From assembly GCA_030248135.1 (NCBI GenBank), contig JASANC010003701.1:62001-126000 (forward strand): 64,000 bases of DNA, given 5' to 3'. The translations under genes and the position numbers were made by a program. Source of the DNA: Theristus sp. LFF4_11. Taxonomy: Eukaryota > Nematoda > Chromadorea > Monhysterida > Xyalidae. Positions 35,004-47,535 of the stretch are shown here, piece by piece. The notes under the pieces were generated by a model, which had not been told where the DNA came from, ran no database searches, and saw only the letters and a program-made list of their open reading frames with translations. Within the stretch, counting starts at the first letter, position 1. Every line of letters starts with the position of its first letter.

Positions 35004-36585
35004 CTTTTTGTCACGGTTTTTTCCACAAGTGATGAAGTGAACGCAATTTTTTTACGGTGAAACGACAATCAACAATTTGAGACTTTTGTCAGCAGACTTG
35101 GCCTGCTTGCGTTGCTTTTTGCCGTTTGTTCCCTCTCTGTCTCTGTTGGTGAATGTGAATAGTGCTGATGGCTCGTGGTGGATCGTGTCGCCGTCGTCGT
35201 CTAGTCGAACGGTTTAGTCAGTTTAACTGACTGACCAAAAAATCTGAGTGAGGGAAAAGGTGAAAACTGAGTGAGCGGTCCGTTACATGGACGTTGTGGG
35301 ACGGACGGTTGGTGGGTCGGTCTGACTTTGAATTGAGCCGAGCACAAAAATTTAAAAAAATCTCTTTCTTTTGTGTCGTGTGTGTGTGCGTCGTTTGCCT
35401 TGGCCATTGGCGTTACCTTTACCACTTACCATACGCATACCAAAAAGGAGAGAGTGAAAAGACTGAACAAATTTTAATTTTCTCTTGAACTGAACAAATT
35501 AAAATAAAATTCAAATCAATTTTTTGAACAATCCTGAACATTTTTGTTTTGTCATTGGTTTTCAACGATACTTTTTCTTCTTTTATCGATATGCTTGCAG
35601 TCCATCCATGCGATGTTCATTCCAGTTATGTTGTTCCTCCAGTTCCCCATTCCCGTCAGATATGCTCACTCCATATTCTCAGCAATCGTCAACAGCAAAA
35701 TCTTTCCATTTATGCAGTACTATACCAAACGAACACGTTCTTGTTTTTGCATTTAGCAGGAGTTTTCAGCAAAATATTACTGTGTGACATTTATGAGCAA
35801 ACGTTTCCCGTTTTTTGAACAAATTTACTTGTTCTTTTTCAGCAAAATTGTCGCGTTACGTTACTCTAAGCAACAAATCTTCCCGTTTGGTTTTTATTGT
35901 TTTCTTTTCGCAGTATCGAACACGAACTTTGCAGGTTTTCAATGTCTTTTCACTTTTTGAATTCCTTTTTTCTGCATCAATCGTTTTTTCATGCCTGATG
36001 AAACATGTGTGTTTACTGTTTGGTTAGAATTGGCCAAAAAGGCTACAAATAAATTGATTTGATATTCAACCATTCAATCAAAGTCACTCAATCAACGACC
36101 AAGAAGATTCGTTCTCCATGAGACCAGAAGAAATACCCACTACTCCACAGATGATGAATAGTTCGTGATTCTAGTTTCAGTATTTCTGAGTTGAATTGTG
36201 GGGGTAACCTGCACCTGCCGTCGCTCCTCTTTTTTGAAACGAAATAACGTTTTTTGATATGAAAAACCGCTGCTTTTGATGTCTTCATCTCATAAGTCAC
36301 AAAAAAAGTTTTTTTCATCAAAATCTCACTGTCTGTTTGCCCACACAAAGCAAACGCACAGAAATCACAAAGCTAGAAAAAAGAAAATGTCCATTCCAAT
36401 TTCTTTTTTAAACTTGATGTTCAGGCAACCAATCAACTAATACCACAAATTATCTAGGGTCACTATAAGAGTGTGCATTTACTGTGCTGATTGATTTGAT
36501 ACTTTCTGAATTTTGCAGTCTGTAGGTATTTGTTGTTTTTGTTGTTCAGCTTTGAGAAATAAATGATTTCAATTCAACAATCATA
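35004..36585. other. intergenic region between divergent genes
   Basis: AT-rich, about 1.6 kb, between the PWWP gene (-) and the 217-aa gene (+). Contains both promoters. Short open frames exist but none shows splice or family support. Confidence 0.35.
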
Positions 36586-38929
36586 ATGTATCACCACCAT
36601 AACTGTCCATATAAACTGACGAATTCAATCAACAAGCGCCAATCGGACAGTTATGAGAACAACAGTCATTCTGAGGACACTGTTCAGGTTGGAACCACGT
36701 TGTGGTCCATTGCAGTAAACAATTTTATTGTTTACTGACAGTTTTATTGTTTACTGCAATAGTTAATGACAGGATTTTTATAGGATTTCACAAAATTTGA
36801 GCCTCGGATCGACAAAAAGAAGCCATCAGCAAGGTATTCCGTTCCAGAGGAAGACGAGCTCGATTATCTTTATCTTGAACCCAGAATGGAAATTGAAAAC
36901 GATTTGTTTCTGTGCACGCATACGAAACGGTTGATTTGCGGTGCTTCAAACATTGATCACGTCAAAACGGTACAGGGGTTTTCCATTTACCGCGGAATAA
37001 ACGTCCGCTTTGGACCCGCAACATCGTTAGAATGAAAAACATATCCGGAATCTTAGATCTTTTGTTGCATTTTTTTGTTTTTGTGCGATTAATTACGCAA
37101 CAACTGGTTGGTTAATTGAGAAAGCTTTTTGCATTCAACATCATCAAAATCACAAAATCAACAGAGCGACTATCTCTGCGAACGTTCTTCGGTGCAGTTT
37201 GCTGGCCCAGCTCGTTCTGCCTCGGTTGAGCTTGCTGAAAAACAACAACTCGCCCGTCGGCTGGTGCGAAAGCTTCGAAAACACATCGAAATGGAACAAA
37301 ATGTGTACGTCGATGTGGGCCAAACAGGATGCAATAGTGGCCAAAACAGTGGCAAGCTGCCGTTGCAGCAGGACCAAGAAGCATCGGTGGGTCGAGTTTT
37401 TTAGACATAAAAACAAAGTGAAGCATAAGTAGTAGCATCGTGGCGTATAAAAACTTACAAAAACGTGACTGGAATTGTTCCACACAAAACACTGTCCCAA
37501 AAACTCACTGAATTAAAAATCCTAACGTCGTCGTCAAAAAAACAGTGGAAAATGCGCGAAATAAAACGATCACTTTTTTCAGAAATTCTCAGCGTGCATA
37601 GGGTAAATCAGTTTCCTTCTAAAAACAGAGGTTTTGACTGGAATCCCATTCCCATGAAGAACAGATGCACCGGAGCGGGCGGATTTAGGTGCTGTCGGCC
37701 AATCAGCCATTTGTGTTATCTTTGATTATGGTTCTGCGACTCAACGCGCGCATTGATATGTAGGTATAGTCGGACTGGATAATTTCGGGCATTAGCTGAT
37801 TGGCTGGCGCGTTACCGTAATCAGATTCAAACGCGGGCCGTTCAAATTGCACTTTGCTTTTTAAAATTTTTTAATTTTTGAGTGATTGTGTTGATGAATG
37901 TTTGGTTTTTTAATGGGCAAAACTTGTTTATTATTTATGAAATACAGAAACATCAAAAAAGTACATTTTAAAGCGAATTTTTTATTTTTTTCAGAAAAAA
38001 GAACGACGGCGACGGTGATGCGCTCTCGAACCTCGAAAAATGAATTTTCGTTTGAAAACCGATTGCTTTTCAAAATTTTCCCACAAAACAAATCATCATA
38101 AACAAAATTTTCAATTAAAAATCAAACACAACAACATTTTTAGTTGTCGTCGTTGCCGTCGCCGTCGTTCTTTTTCGGAAAATGAATTTGTGCCTTTGAA
38201 AACAGCTGTGTTTAGTTTTCTGCATCTTTAAACTGTTTATAGACAATTTGTTGCAGTTTAACAATACAGAACAGCAGCTTTCATGGCCAAATTTTAATTT
38301 ACATTTGTCACCGTCGTCGTCGTTCTTTTTTCTGAAAAAAATAATAATTCGCCTTAAACTTTACTTTTTTTATTTTTCTGCCTTTTATAAATCACAAACA
38401 AGTTTTGTCCATTAAAAATTCAAACATTCATCAACACAAACACTCAAAAATTAAAATTTTTAAAAAAGCAAAGTGCAATTTGAACGTCCCGCGTTTGAAT
38501 CTGATTACGGTAACGCACCAGCCAATCAGCTAATGCCCGAAATTATCCAGTCCGACTATAAACAGTTTCATGCATGACGCGGGAATACAAAATTGGTGAA
38601 GTGACCCGGGTGTCCCCGAAATACGACTGGGTCACTTGGGCTAATTTTTAATTGCCGGATGGCGGATGCAGCATAAAACTAGTTTCTTCACCAGGTCTGC
38701 AAACGCATTGAGTCGCAAAATCTAAAGAATTGATAAAGCACAATTTAAACTATTTTACTATAGTTCTATCTGATTAATTTTTTAGTCGGCTACTTGTACG
38801 ACGACAAAAACAACGACGCCAGAACAACAGGAATCGCCTGAAGACAGCAATGACTCAATTGGTCTGCGTTGTGTCTGCGATATGGAATGTCACAGCTGTG
38901 AAATAATCCTGCCTGCTCCCATGCAGTGA
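36586..38929 (+). CDS. Unrecognised 217-aa protein with Cys-rich C-terminus
   Basis: Four exons (36586-36687, 36784-36969, 37165-37386, 38786-38929) have lengths divisible by three and join in phase 0 with GT-AG introns, giving 217 residues. The N-terminus is His/Asn/Ser-rich (MYHHHNCPYKLTNS). The centre has YSVPEEDELDYLYLEPRMEI and a helical basic segment (VELAEKQQLARRLVRKLRKH). The C-terminus is Thr-rich, then Cys-rich: GLRCVCDMECHSC. No signal peptide or membrane helix. I do not recognise a family. The cysteine spacing C-x-C-x3-C-x2-C could bind metal, but that is speculation. The last intron is 1.4 kb because two mobile elements are nested in it. The joint phase consistency of four exons supports a real gene; expression is untested. 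Confidence 0.6.
37731..38722. mobile_element. family-C element interrupted by a fold-back element
   Basis: Outer ends are GTTCTGCGACTCAACGCGC on the left and AACGCATTGAGTCGCAAAA on the right, matching the family-C ends at 12883 and 45735. The middle (37765-38560) is a separate fold-back element, so the outer element is split into about 35 bp left and about 160 bp right. The right part resembles the interior of the 45735 copy (AATTGGTGAAGTGAC). Confidence 0.65.
37765..38560. mobile_element. about 0.8-kb fold-back element nested in family C
   Basis: Very long inverted arms. The left arm begins TATAGTCGGACTGGATAATT, then GGGCATTAGCTGATTGGCTG and CGTTACCGTAATCAGATTC. The right arm is the mirror image, ending GAAATTATCCAGTCCGACTA. 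The arms run about 250 bp and include mirrored tracts GAACGACGGCGACGG and CGTCGTCGTCGTTC. No coding capacity. Two short poly-T/A-rich loops lie in the centre. Confidence 0.7.
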
Positions 38930-40140
38930 ACCATTTTAAAGTTGACAATTTGAAAGGCACCTATGTTTTTGCCAGACACTTGAAGACTTGACTTTAGGTG
39001 TCAAAGGCATTTAAGCCATGTTGAAAAAATCTCAGTTCAAACTCGTTTCTGTTTTGTCAGCCACCATTCAAGTCAATATTGGTTTTTCTTTACTTCATTT
39101 TTCAGACTTATGCGGAACGTGTTCCACAAAAGCGCACATACATGTATTATATCTTTTATTTTTTTGAGTTTATGACTGAAAACTGAAACATACGAAAAGA
39201 ATCCAATTCATGCAACCGACGGTTTGACAAAATAATTATCCCCCGCATTTTTTATCAAAACTTACAATATTTCTTTAAATAACATAACATTACTAATTGG
39301 CACAGTCATCTGCGTCAGGTTCACACTTGGCAGAACGCCAAGTTCAGTTTTGCACTTTAATAATACCTAAATCACAAATTTCGCTGTATCCATCCGCATG
39401 GGCCCACTGCGCACCGGCACAACTCCATTTGTTGTTTTCAGTTCCTTTCCTTGTGCGGTACCTGTGCAGTCAGTCGCCCTTTTATCGGATGAAAAACCTA
39501 CAGTACGGTGAATAAAAAAAAGCGGCAGTCCTTGTATTCTCCATCAAGGCGCGATCAGTTGCCTTTTTCAAGAATGCCAAGATAATGCCCTATCGTGTGT
39601 GCAAGGGAGACAGAATGAACAGAATAGCACAAAGAATCAATTAAGTTGAAAAACACGTCAAATTTGACTCACTATTGGGTTTCTGAACGTCTTATCTTTC
39701 TAAACGTCTCAGGTTTTCTTCCATTCAAATTTCGTGCGCTCCCTTGCACCCTGAAAAACTGCCATGTTTACTCGGCCATTCCATACATACAGCTATTTAT
39801 AAAACTAAAATAATTTCATGAAAATTTCCTTGTACAAAGAAGAAACGAAAACCTAATTACGCGTGGATTTCTCAGTACGCGGTGCCTCGGATTACAAAGT
39901 GATACAAAAAATTCAATTGTTCAGCGTGACGTGACTTGCCGCGTGAATATCAATGCTTGTTTCTTACATGAAAGGATTACAAAGGATCACATGCAAGTAC
40001 AAAGTCATCCAGGAACTAGCCGCTGAAGTTTATTTGTTCAGACTCAAAACTCATAAAATTACGTTGAATGCAAATTTAACAAGCTTCCAATACAATTGTA
40101 ATTGTGGTCATCAGTTCTTCAAGTACCTTGCATGCATATA
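38930..40140. other. gene-free region
   Basis: AT-rich sequence with no exon supported. Probably the 3' UTR of the 217-aa gene at the start, then intergenic DNA leading to the mariner-like element. Confidence 0.4.
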
Positions 40141-41241
40141 CAGGGTGAGCCAAAAAAAAAGTTTCAATTCTAAAATGCTCTCACTGGCTTGTGCTGAGTT
40201 GTTTCGAGCTGAAAATTGGAACACTATTAGAAAACATTTGGAGGTTTTTCTGACCAAATTTTTGTCATGGTATGTTCCCCCTATCACTCACTACAGCAAA
40301 ATATCCAGAAAATATGAAAAATCGACAAATGTTGAAAAATGCAGAGGGTTGATTTAACTGTAACAAAGATCAAAAGAATGAACGTTGGTGACAGCCCGAA
40401 TGTTCACAACACAAAAAAAGATAAAAAAGCAATATGAGTTTAAAGCAGCTTAGAAATGCCGAATGCTGAGTTGCATTTGAACAGTTTTTGATCACTCCAA
40501 TGTTTCACTTCAAGTCTGAGTGTGCGTAAGCGGTTCTGCTCAGAACAGATGCGAATTTATCTTTTCAAATCCAAATTGTTTTATTTTCCTTTTTTAATAC
40601 ACAAAATTTGCCACTCTGATATTTTTACCATAGCAGACTGGTTGTTTTTCTGCAGTGAGAGATGCACTTCCATTTTCAGTCTTTGCTGCCATCATGGTTA
40701 AGTGGACGGCAGAGCAGCGAGTCTGGTCTGCCAATTGGTGGGAACATGCGAATAACTTTTCCACAGTGGTTCGGCAATTTAATTCGTAAAAGATTCAATT
40801 TGACACCGCGTGACGATACATCAGTTCGGAAGATTGTTTATGAGCAATGATAAACAGTAAGATTATGGATGAACAGTGTTTTTTGTCAAAAATTGCTATT
40901 TTTGAAAATTAAACTGTAAAAATGAACTTGAACGTGTAAGCCAAAAATTTTTTTGATCACAAAAACTCCCAAAGTGTTCTAACAAGCGTTCCAAATTTTA
41001 AAACACGAGATCCCTTTGTTTACAGCTAAATCAACCCTCTGCATTTCACAACATTTGTCGATTTTTCATGTTTTCCAGATATTCTTCTGTAGTGAGTGAT
41101 AGGGGCAACCTACCATAACAAAAAATTGGTCAGAAAAACCTCCAAATGTTTTCTAATAGTGTTCCAATTTTCAGCTCGAAACACCGTAGCACAAACCAGT
41201 GAGAGCATTTTAGAATTGGAACCTTTTTTTGGCTCACTCTG
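40141..41241 (+). mobile_element. mariner-like element, copy 1 (defective)
   Basis: 1.1 kb flanked by TA. Starts CAGGGTGAGCCAAAAAAAAA and ends in the mirror GGCTCACTCTG. Inverted repeats continue for about 220 bp (TTCAATTCTAAAATGCTCTC, AATTGGAACACTATTAGAAA). The short internal frame starting at 40695 begins MVKWTAEQRVW, the opening of the helix-turn-helix domain of mariner-type transposases. After about 30 codons a small insertion and a TAA break it. The catalytic DDE part is absent, so the copy is non-autonomous. TA flanks and the CAGGGTG end are typical of Tc1/mariner. Confidence 0.85.
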
Positions 41242-44200
41242 TACAACATATGTTTACATTCTTTGAACCACTTTTGAATCAACACGGAAGGTTGGAAAAG
41301 CTTCATTCTAAAAGTGTTTTGCTCTTCGCTTTTCGAACTTCCTTGTCAAGTAAAATTATTACCGAATTGGTAAACATGAAATGAGGCCCCGGAAAGAAGC
41401 AATGAATGGCGGTTGTTAAAGAACGTATGTGCTGTACTTTTGCTTTGACACCCAGAACCGCTGTCGGTTGAAAAACGTGATGCTTTCTTAACAACTTGCA
41501 TTTAATATGTTTATATTTCTTGTTGACACCAGTTTTTCTAGCCCTCGTTCTCTGTATCAACAGCATCCAATATTTTTCATTCATAATTCGGTTTAGTTTG
41601 CACAAATATAACAAAATTAAAAGTAACTCTGCACATGGTAACTCTGGCATGGCTACAGCGAAAAACAACGATACAAACAAATTTGATTAATTCCAAAAAA
41701 GGAAAAAGTGCTGTGCTCAGCTCAACCAACAAAAAAAAATCTTGTCATAATTCTGGCTGTTGTTTCGACGTGAATTCAAGAGCAAAACAAAACTGAAATT
41801 ATTTGTTTGAATAAAACGTGTATTTTGCAACGCCACATGCAACAGTGCAGATTCTGTTCTAGTGTACCTACGTAGACAAATAAGAGAATTGCAAGCACAA
41901 AAAGCTTTTCCATCCAAAATCCAGATGGCGAAATGGGTTCATCGAATTCATCGCCGTTTGTCAGTGTCAGTTTCTGAACGCTTTCCAGTTTCTGAACAAT
42001 ACTTGTTCCGATATATAAGGAAACTCATTTTTTGCGTCGGTCGCTACACTCGCCATAACAAAGTAGGAAACGCCCGCGAACGCACTCCAAAATGGGCTAT
42101 CGCAATGTACTGTACGATGTGCGTATTTGTACTGTAGGGTACATGTACACTAGCCGGAACAATCAGGAACTTTGCAGATGTCAATCAGTTAAGCCCCATG
42201 TCAGTTGGAATTGGGCTTATGCGAAAACTAAGATCCATGGACCTGTCACTTTTGAATTCAAGACCATTACTCTTCATCAAAGTTTCTTTGGCGTCGTTCT
42301 TTGTTTTTGAGCATTGATCACACAAAGTCGTATTTGTTTTTTTTTTGTTCTTGGACGCGTGTTTCCTTGTGTAATTTTGTTCTTCTACCGTACTCCACTT
42401 GCTATTTTTAAGTCGTCAAGGCTGCTGTCTAAAAACTGTTTTGCACTGTTTCTTTTTACCGCTGCTAGTTCGTCTTGGTCGCTTTGCACATGAAAACATC
42501 ATAGATCTCTCAAATGAGTTCGCTTAACTTGAAGCTGCATTTGTGGTTTGTGAGAAGCGACCATTTTTGAACAATCATACCGCCGGACTGCATACGTGAT
42601 TATTTAAAAAGTGAATGTACATGTTGGAAAGCCGTTAAATGCGATAAAAAAATGGTCATAAACCGTTCACGCATGGGCATTCCTGAACAAGGTCTTTTGC
42701 TTTTCGAAAACTCATTTAACGAAGGTAGTTCAGAAAAACGTCAGAAAATGTTACTTGCATACACTGTACATACGGTTTGCGGGAGTGCATGCGGGTGAAC
42801 GCTCATTTTGTGCGTTGCGAAACTTGCACCGGTTTGTTGGCTTGTGGCAAAAAAAACGGAGACCACAAGAGGGCCTATACTTTGGTCCGTGCGATACAGC
42901 AATAGTCGTGTTCGGAACCGCAATGCGTAGAAACGATTTCGATTGATACAGAATGTTCAATTTAAAAAAATCGCATACGTTTTTTGGTCGGCGGCCCCAG
43001 GGATCGCTGTTTAGTACTTACCGATTATCGTGAATCGTTTTTTACATCGGCTTATCTGCCATGACAGACAAGATTTTTTTCGGAATTCAGTCTTGGTTTT
43101 GGCACAGGCAAGTAGCTTTTCTGCTATTTGCCTTTTGTTTTGTTACGAGTGGCTAGCTAGGAAATGCTGCTCATATTATGCTGGAATTTTTACGAAAGAC
43201 TTTTGTAGTTCACGGAAGTAAATCGTTATTGCGGACTGATATAGAGTTGCGTGCAATCTCTTGTTTTTTCAGCTTTGATCTGTCCTCGTATCATGACGAT
43301 CGAAAAAAACAAGACTCTGAACCGCACAGCGCTCGGTTCCACCCATTTGTCAGTGTCACATTTCGTCTGGACTGGAGTCGCTGTCGGCTTTTTTCAATAC
43401 CGTTTTAGATTTGGGCGTGCGTGTTTTTGAATCATATACATTCAAACCCCTTTTTTTTCATTTGAACGAGCTACATGAATTTGCAACAAAAAAATGCTTA
43501 TCTCATTGGACTCAGACTCAGGTCCCGACTTAAGGAAAACTATGGAAGCAAAGTGTCGATGACAGCGATAGGCGACAACCACCACGATATAATGAAAAAA
43601 GTGCAAAGACGTGCGCGTTGTTCGTCTCGCTCATCTGTTCAGTGCTAATAAACAGGAACTGAACTACAGCTGCCAATCGGGGCACCGCCACATCATCCAT
43701 GCGCCGTATTGCAAGCCCACACAGCGCAGCACACAGTTCTGCCGTGTTTTTATCATTTTTCAAAAGCGTTGTCATAAGAAAACTTACGAGATACATCATT
43801 AGACGTAGGACAGCAGTTTCTTTAAATCAGCTTTACACCGGGGCAAACGCACCGTTTTCATCTCCTGTTCATGTGTGTTTTGTTCCGCCTGTCATAACGC
43901 CTGTCGGCCACTATCGCCGTCTGGTTGCTCCATGTCACTGAATACACGTGCATATATACCTATGTATGTAAGTTGTTTTTCAGCGCAACATGCATGCGAT
44001 AAAAACGACGCAGAAATTGCTGTTGTTTCCGAGAACTTTTGTAGTTTTCTAAAAAGCTATCTATCCTTTCCAATTTGCGTGAAAGTAAATAAAAAACACC
44101 AATTTTTATTAACATGAGCATTGGAGTGTGCACGTGACAATTAACCGCTCCGTATCCTGCGGTTGAGAATAAATAAAACTTCCTTGTTTTGTTTTCCGTC

Positions 44201-44849
44201 TGTGCGTTTTGTTTCCTGCAGCTTTTTGCGAAATTAAAAACTCGCCCATGTGACGCGCACGAACGGAAACTGCGATTGATTTCAAAGAAAACTGCGCATG
44301 TCTCGAATATGCCAATTGCGAAAGTGGCAGCCGCAGGACCAAGTAATCAAACACGTTCTACAACACCGCGTTATAATGCGCCGTATAAAAAAGGCTAATC
44401 ATTGCGCGCATGTAGTAGTACGCCAAGCATGAAAGTTTATGTTTTTTTGGCCCAGAGTGGCGTGGTTTTATGATGACGAAGAGTAACAGCCATTCGCGGG
44501 GTGTGTCATCGCTCTCGTGCGCTACAATAATAGGGTTGATTGAGTTTAGATATGCATCGCGAACGTGGCCTGCAAGAGTGTGGTTCTGGAATCGTGTCAG
44601 TGGGCGCCTTCATGTCTAAAGCGGCATTCATGAAACATGATTTCGAGTTGAGGATGGGCCTTTATTGTAATTATTTAGCTGTAATTATCCATGATGTCCT
44701 AATTGTAGTATGATCCTTTACCTGTAATCTGCGTTGTTCTCCAGTCCATTATATCGCCTCTCTCTCGCTACTTGAAGTTATTATTTGAAGTTATGGAAGT
44801 TAAAGCAGTGTGAGATTTGTGATTGAAATGAACAGAGATTATGTGATTG

Positions 44850-45050
44850 TAACAGTTTATGCAACTCGTTACGTTACAGTTTATGCAACGATTTTTGCAA
44901 CGTGTTATGCAAAGCACCGCAAGTATTTTAAAAATACAGGATCTGCAAAATGTTGCGTTAATTGTTGCATAAAACGTTGCGTGAATCGTTGCATAATTTG
45001 TTGTGTGAATCGACGCGTAAAATAGTCACGCAAATCGTTTCGTAAATCAA
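44850..45050. repeat. degenerate GTTGCATAA/TGCAACG-type low-complexity repeat
   Basis: Direct and inverted copies of TTATGCAAC and GTTGCRTRAA recur every 12-18 bases (for example CAGTTTATGCAACTCG, CGTTGCGTGAATCGTTGC), so both arms could pair into a hairpin. Too irregular to call a satellite. Confidence 0.4.
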
Positions 45051-45734
45051 TAAATAGTCAATCTGTCAAAAATGTCATGTTTGAATCGCAGAAAAACATT
45101 GCTTTGTTACATTTTCGTCCAATGATTGTCGTGTAACTACGCTTGCAAAACAAAAGCAATTTCCACTAACATGTTCATTTGTCTTGTTCAAAACGAAACA
45201 GCCTCAGCATTATAAATCACCACAGTAAGTGTATTTCAAAGAAGTATATTTCACTCTGGTTTATAGTGATCAAAAAATTCTATATATTCACAAATGTGCA
45301 TGCAGCTACACTCACCGATAGGAGCACGCTGCCCGACCTAGTGAATGCGATGTTGTTACCATATATTTTTTGCGCAGAAATTTGTGATTAGCTTGCGCTT
45401 GTAACCAAAAGTGTGGCGCACAGTGAAAACCATTAATCAAGCCAAATATCCGGTTACAACTGCAGCTACAATGGTAATTACAAAGCGTCAATGGATGTAC
45501 ATGTCGGTCATTAATCATTTTGTTTCGCTGTTGTTCGCAAATAGCAGAAAAGGTAATTTTTATCAGTTGGAGTTACCATTTTTGGTCAACATAGTTTTGT
45601 ATGATTGCCAACTTTGCATAAATTCCTTCATTGCAGTGAGTTGAATGCTGCTTTTGGTCTGTTCAAATCACGCCACAGTGCAAAAATAATAGGCTGCTGA
45701 AAATTGTAACAGTTACATTGTACTATCTTTTATT

Positions 45735-45864
45735 TTAGTTCTGCGACTCAATGCGCACATGAGGATTAAGCAATTTCATGCTTGAGGCTGGGTTTTAAAA
45801 TTGGTGAAGTGACTGATTTCCTTCCGACGTCTCCAAACGCATTGAGTCGGAGAACAAAAAAGAA
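45735..45864. mobile_element. MITE-like element, family C (short copy)
   Basis: About 130 bp between TAGTTCTGCGACTCAATGCG and CAAACGCATTGAGTCGGAGA, a clear inverted repeat of about 18 bp. The interior AAAATTGGTGAAGTGAC is shared with the right part of the 37731-38722 element. Confidence 0.7.
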
Positions 45865-47278
45865 CTTTGGCTTGCCTACTCATGGTGTCTTCTATACGCC
45901 GTGCACTGCAGAATAAAACTGACTGACTGACTGAAAAGAAAAGACAATATGGAAGTGTGTTTTGAAGTGCCCCGACGATTGATGTCATTGTTGATGTTTG
46001 CACACATTTGTTTCTGGTCCGGCTGTATGTGGGCGAGCGCGAGCCCCCCCCCCCCCCCGCACCCCACCCACATCAAGAACATCAGTGACCGTGTCAACGA
46101 TCATGTGGTTAAGTATGATCTTCACCAGCACACCAATTAACGCTGGTTATTATTATTATCGTTACAGGAAGACCGCGTGCACAAAAGTTTCACGCGTTGG
46201 GGAAAAGCCGGACACCAAACCAGACGCATGACGTCATCCGACGTCTTTCGTCAGCTACCGTAACCCAATTTTGAATTCCCGCGGATTCTTGAAACGTTTT
46301 TCCTATCCCTGTGTGCAAAGGCATAGAGAACCGGGACCAAAATGAAAGATTAATAATTGGTTTGTTTGGTTGCTGGTTTTTCTTATTTGATTATTCATGA
46401 AACTTTTTTTCTAAACTTATCAGGCGCTCAGGATCACGTATGCAGTGTGGTGTTCCAAGTTGAAAACCGATTCATTTTATAGATTCACATGAAAAGGTTG
46501 TGATGATGGTGCCCAAGTTGGTGCCATCTTGGTGTCCTTCTTGGTGCTTTTCAAAGGCGAAAAATTTCATGGTGTTTTGCGCTTTAGTTGGTCAGTGAAT
46601 TGCTTCCCAGTGCCCTTCATGATGCCCTTCTTGTTCTTGGTGACCATTTTAAAAAGTGAAAAACTTGATTTAAAAAAAGAAAAACGATTCCAAATTGTTT
46701 GGTGTAAACTACAAACGCTATCCGAGCGCTTTTTTCTATTTTTATGAGAAGCAGTATGGTTACCAATATAATATGGTCACCAAGGTGGGGAGCAAAGTTG
46801 AGCCAGTAAAGTATGGGCACAATCACGGCAACTTTGTGTATGTGTGTGTGTGTGTGTTGAGAACTATGAAACATTGAAACCACCGAGCAACATTTGATGA
46901 ACATGCATAAATAAAAAAATAATTTGAAAAAAGATCATTGTCAGATTTGAAAAGACACAGCTTCGAATTCGAAAAAGACACATTTGCACCATACACAGCT
47001 TCGAAAGTTTTCTTATAGAAATTAGCTTGTTCTAAAAGTCGCTTTTGCGATAAAGTAACTTCTCAGTTTTTGAGGATATAATTTTTGAAGCATCATTAGA
47101 TGCCCAAAATGATTTATGAAATATGGCCACTTTTAAGAAGACCAACGGAAAGAGCCATCAATTCTGCGCCTAACGGTAAAGTTGAAACTGGGCTTAAAAA
47201 CTTTCGACCAGCGCAAGACCAAACATCTTTGGATTGTTTGTTCTTCGTTGCTGCAAGCAAAGTGCGACTTCGTGTTAT

Positions 47279-47535
47279 TTACCGTAAAGTCTTGTATATC
47301 AGGTCTCCTTATATAAATTTGAAAATCAAAAATTTCTGAAAAAATTGGAATTTTGTGTGACAACCTTATAAGTGGGGTGGGAGGAGGTCTTATAAAGCGA
47401 AGATTTGGAAACTCCGTGGATTTCGAACAAGTCAAAATTTTGAATTTTTTGGTTTCTTGCCGTGTGACACTCTGCCCACTTTTGGGTGGAAGTCTTATAA
47501 GTGGGAGGAACCTTTTATGCAAGACTTTACGGTAA
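47279..47535. mobile_element. MITE-like element, family D
   Basis: About 257 bp with inverted ends TTACCGTAAAGTCTTGTAT on the left and CAAGACTTTACGGTAA on the right. Subterminal CTTATAAGTGGG-type motifs repeat inside. An open frame on the minus strand across it has no recognisable domain. Confidence 0.6.

Noticed and set aside
41862..42137. 91-codon basic frame
   Set aside because: No splice context, no family resemblance, and located among repeats; cannot be supported as a gene.
44810..45025. Cys-rich 71-codon frame
   Set aside because: Produced by degenerate GTTGCATAA-type repeats; low complexity.
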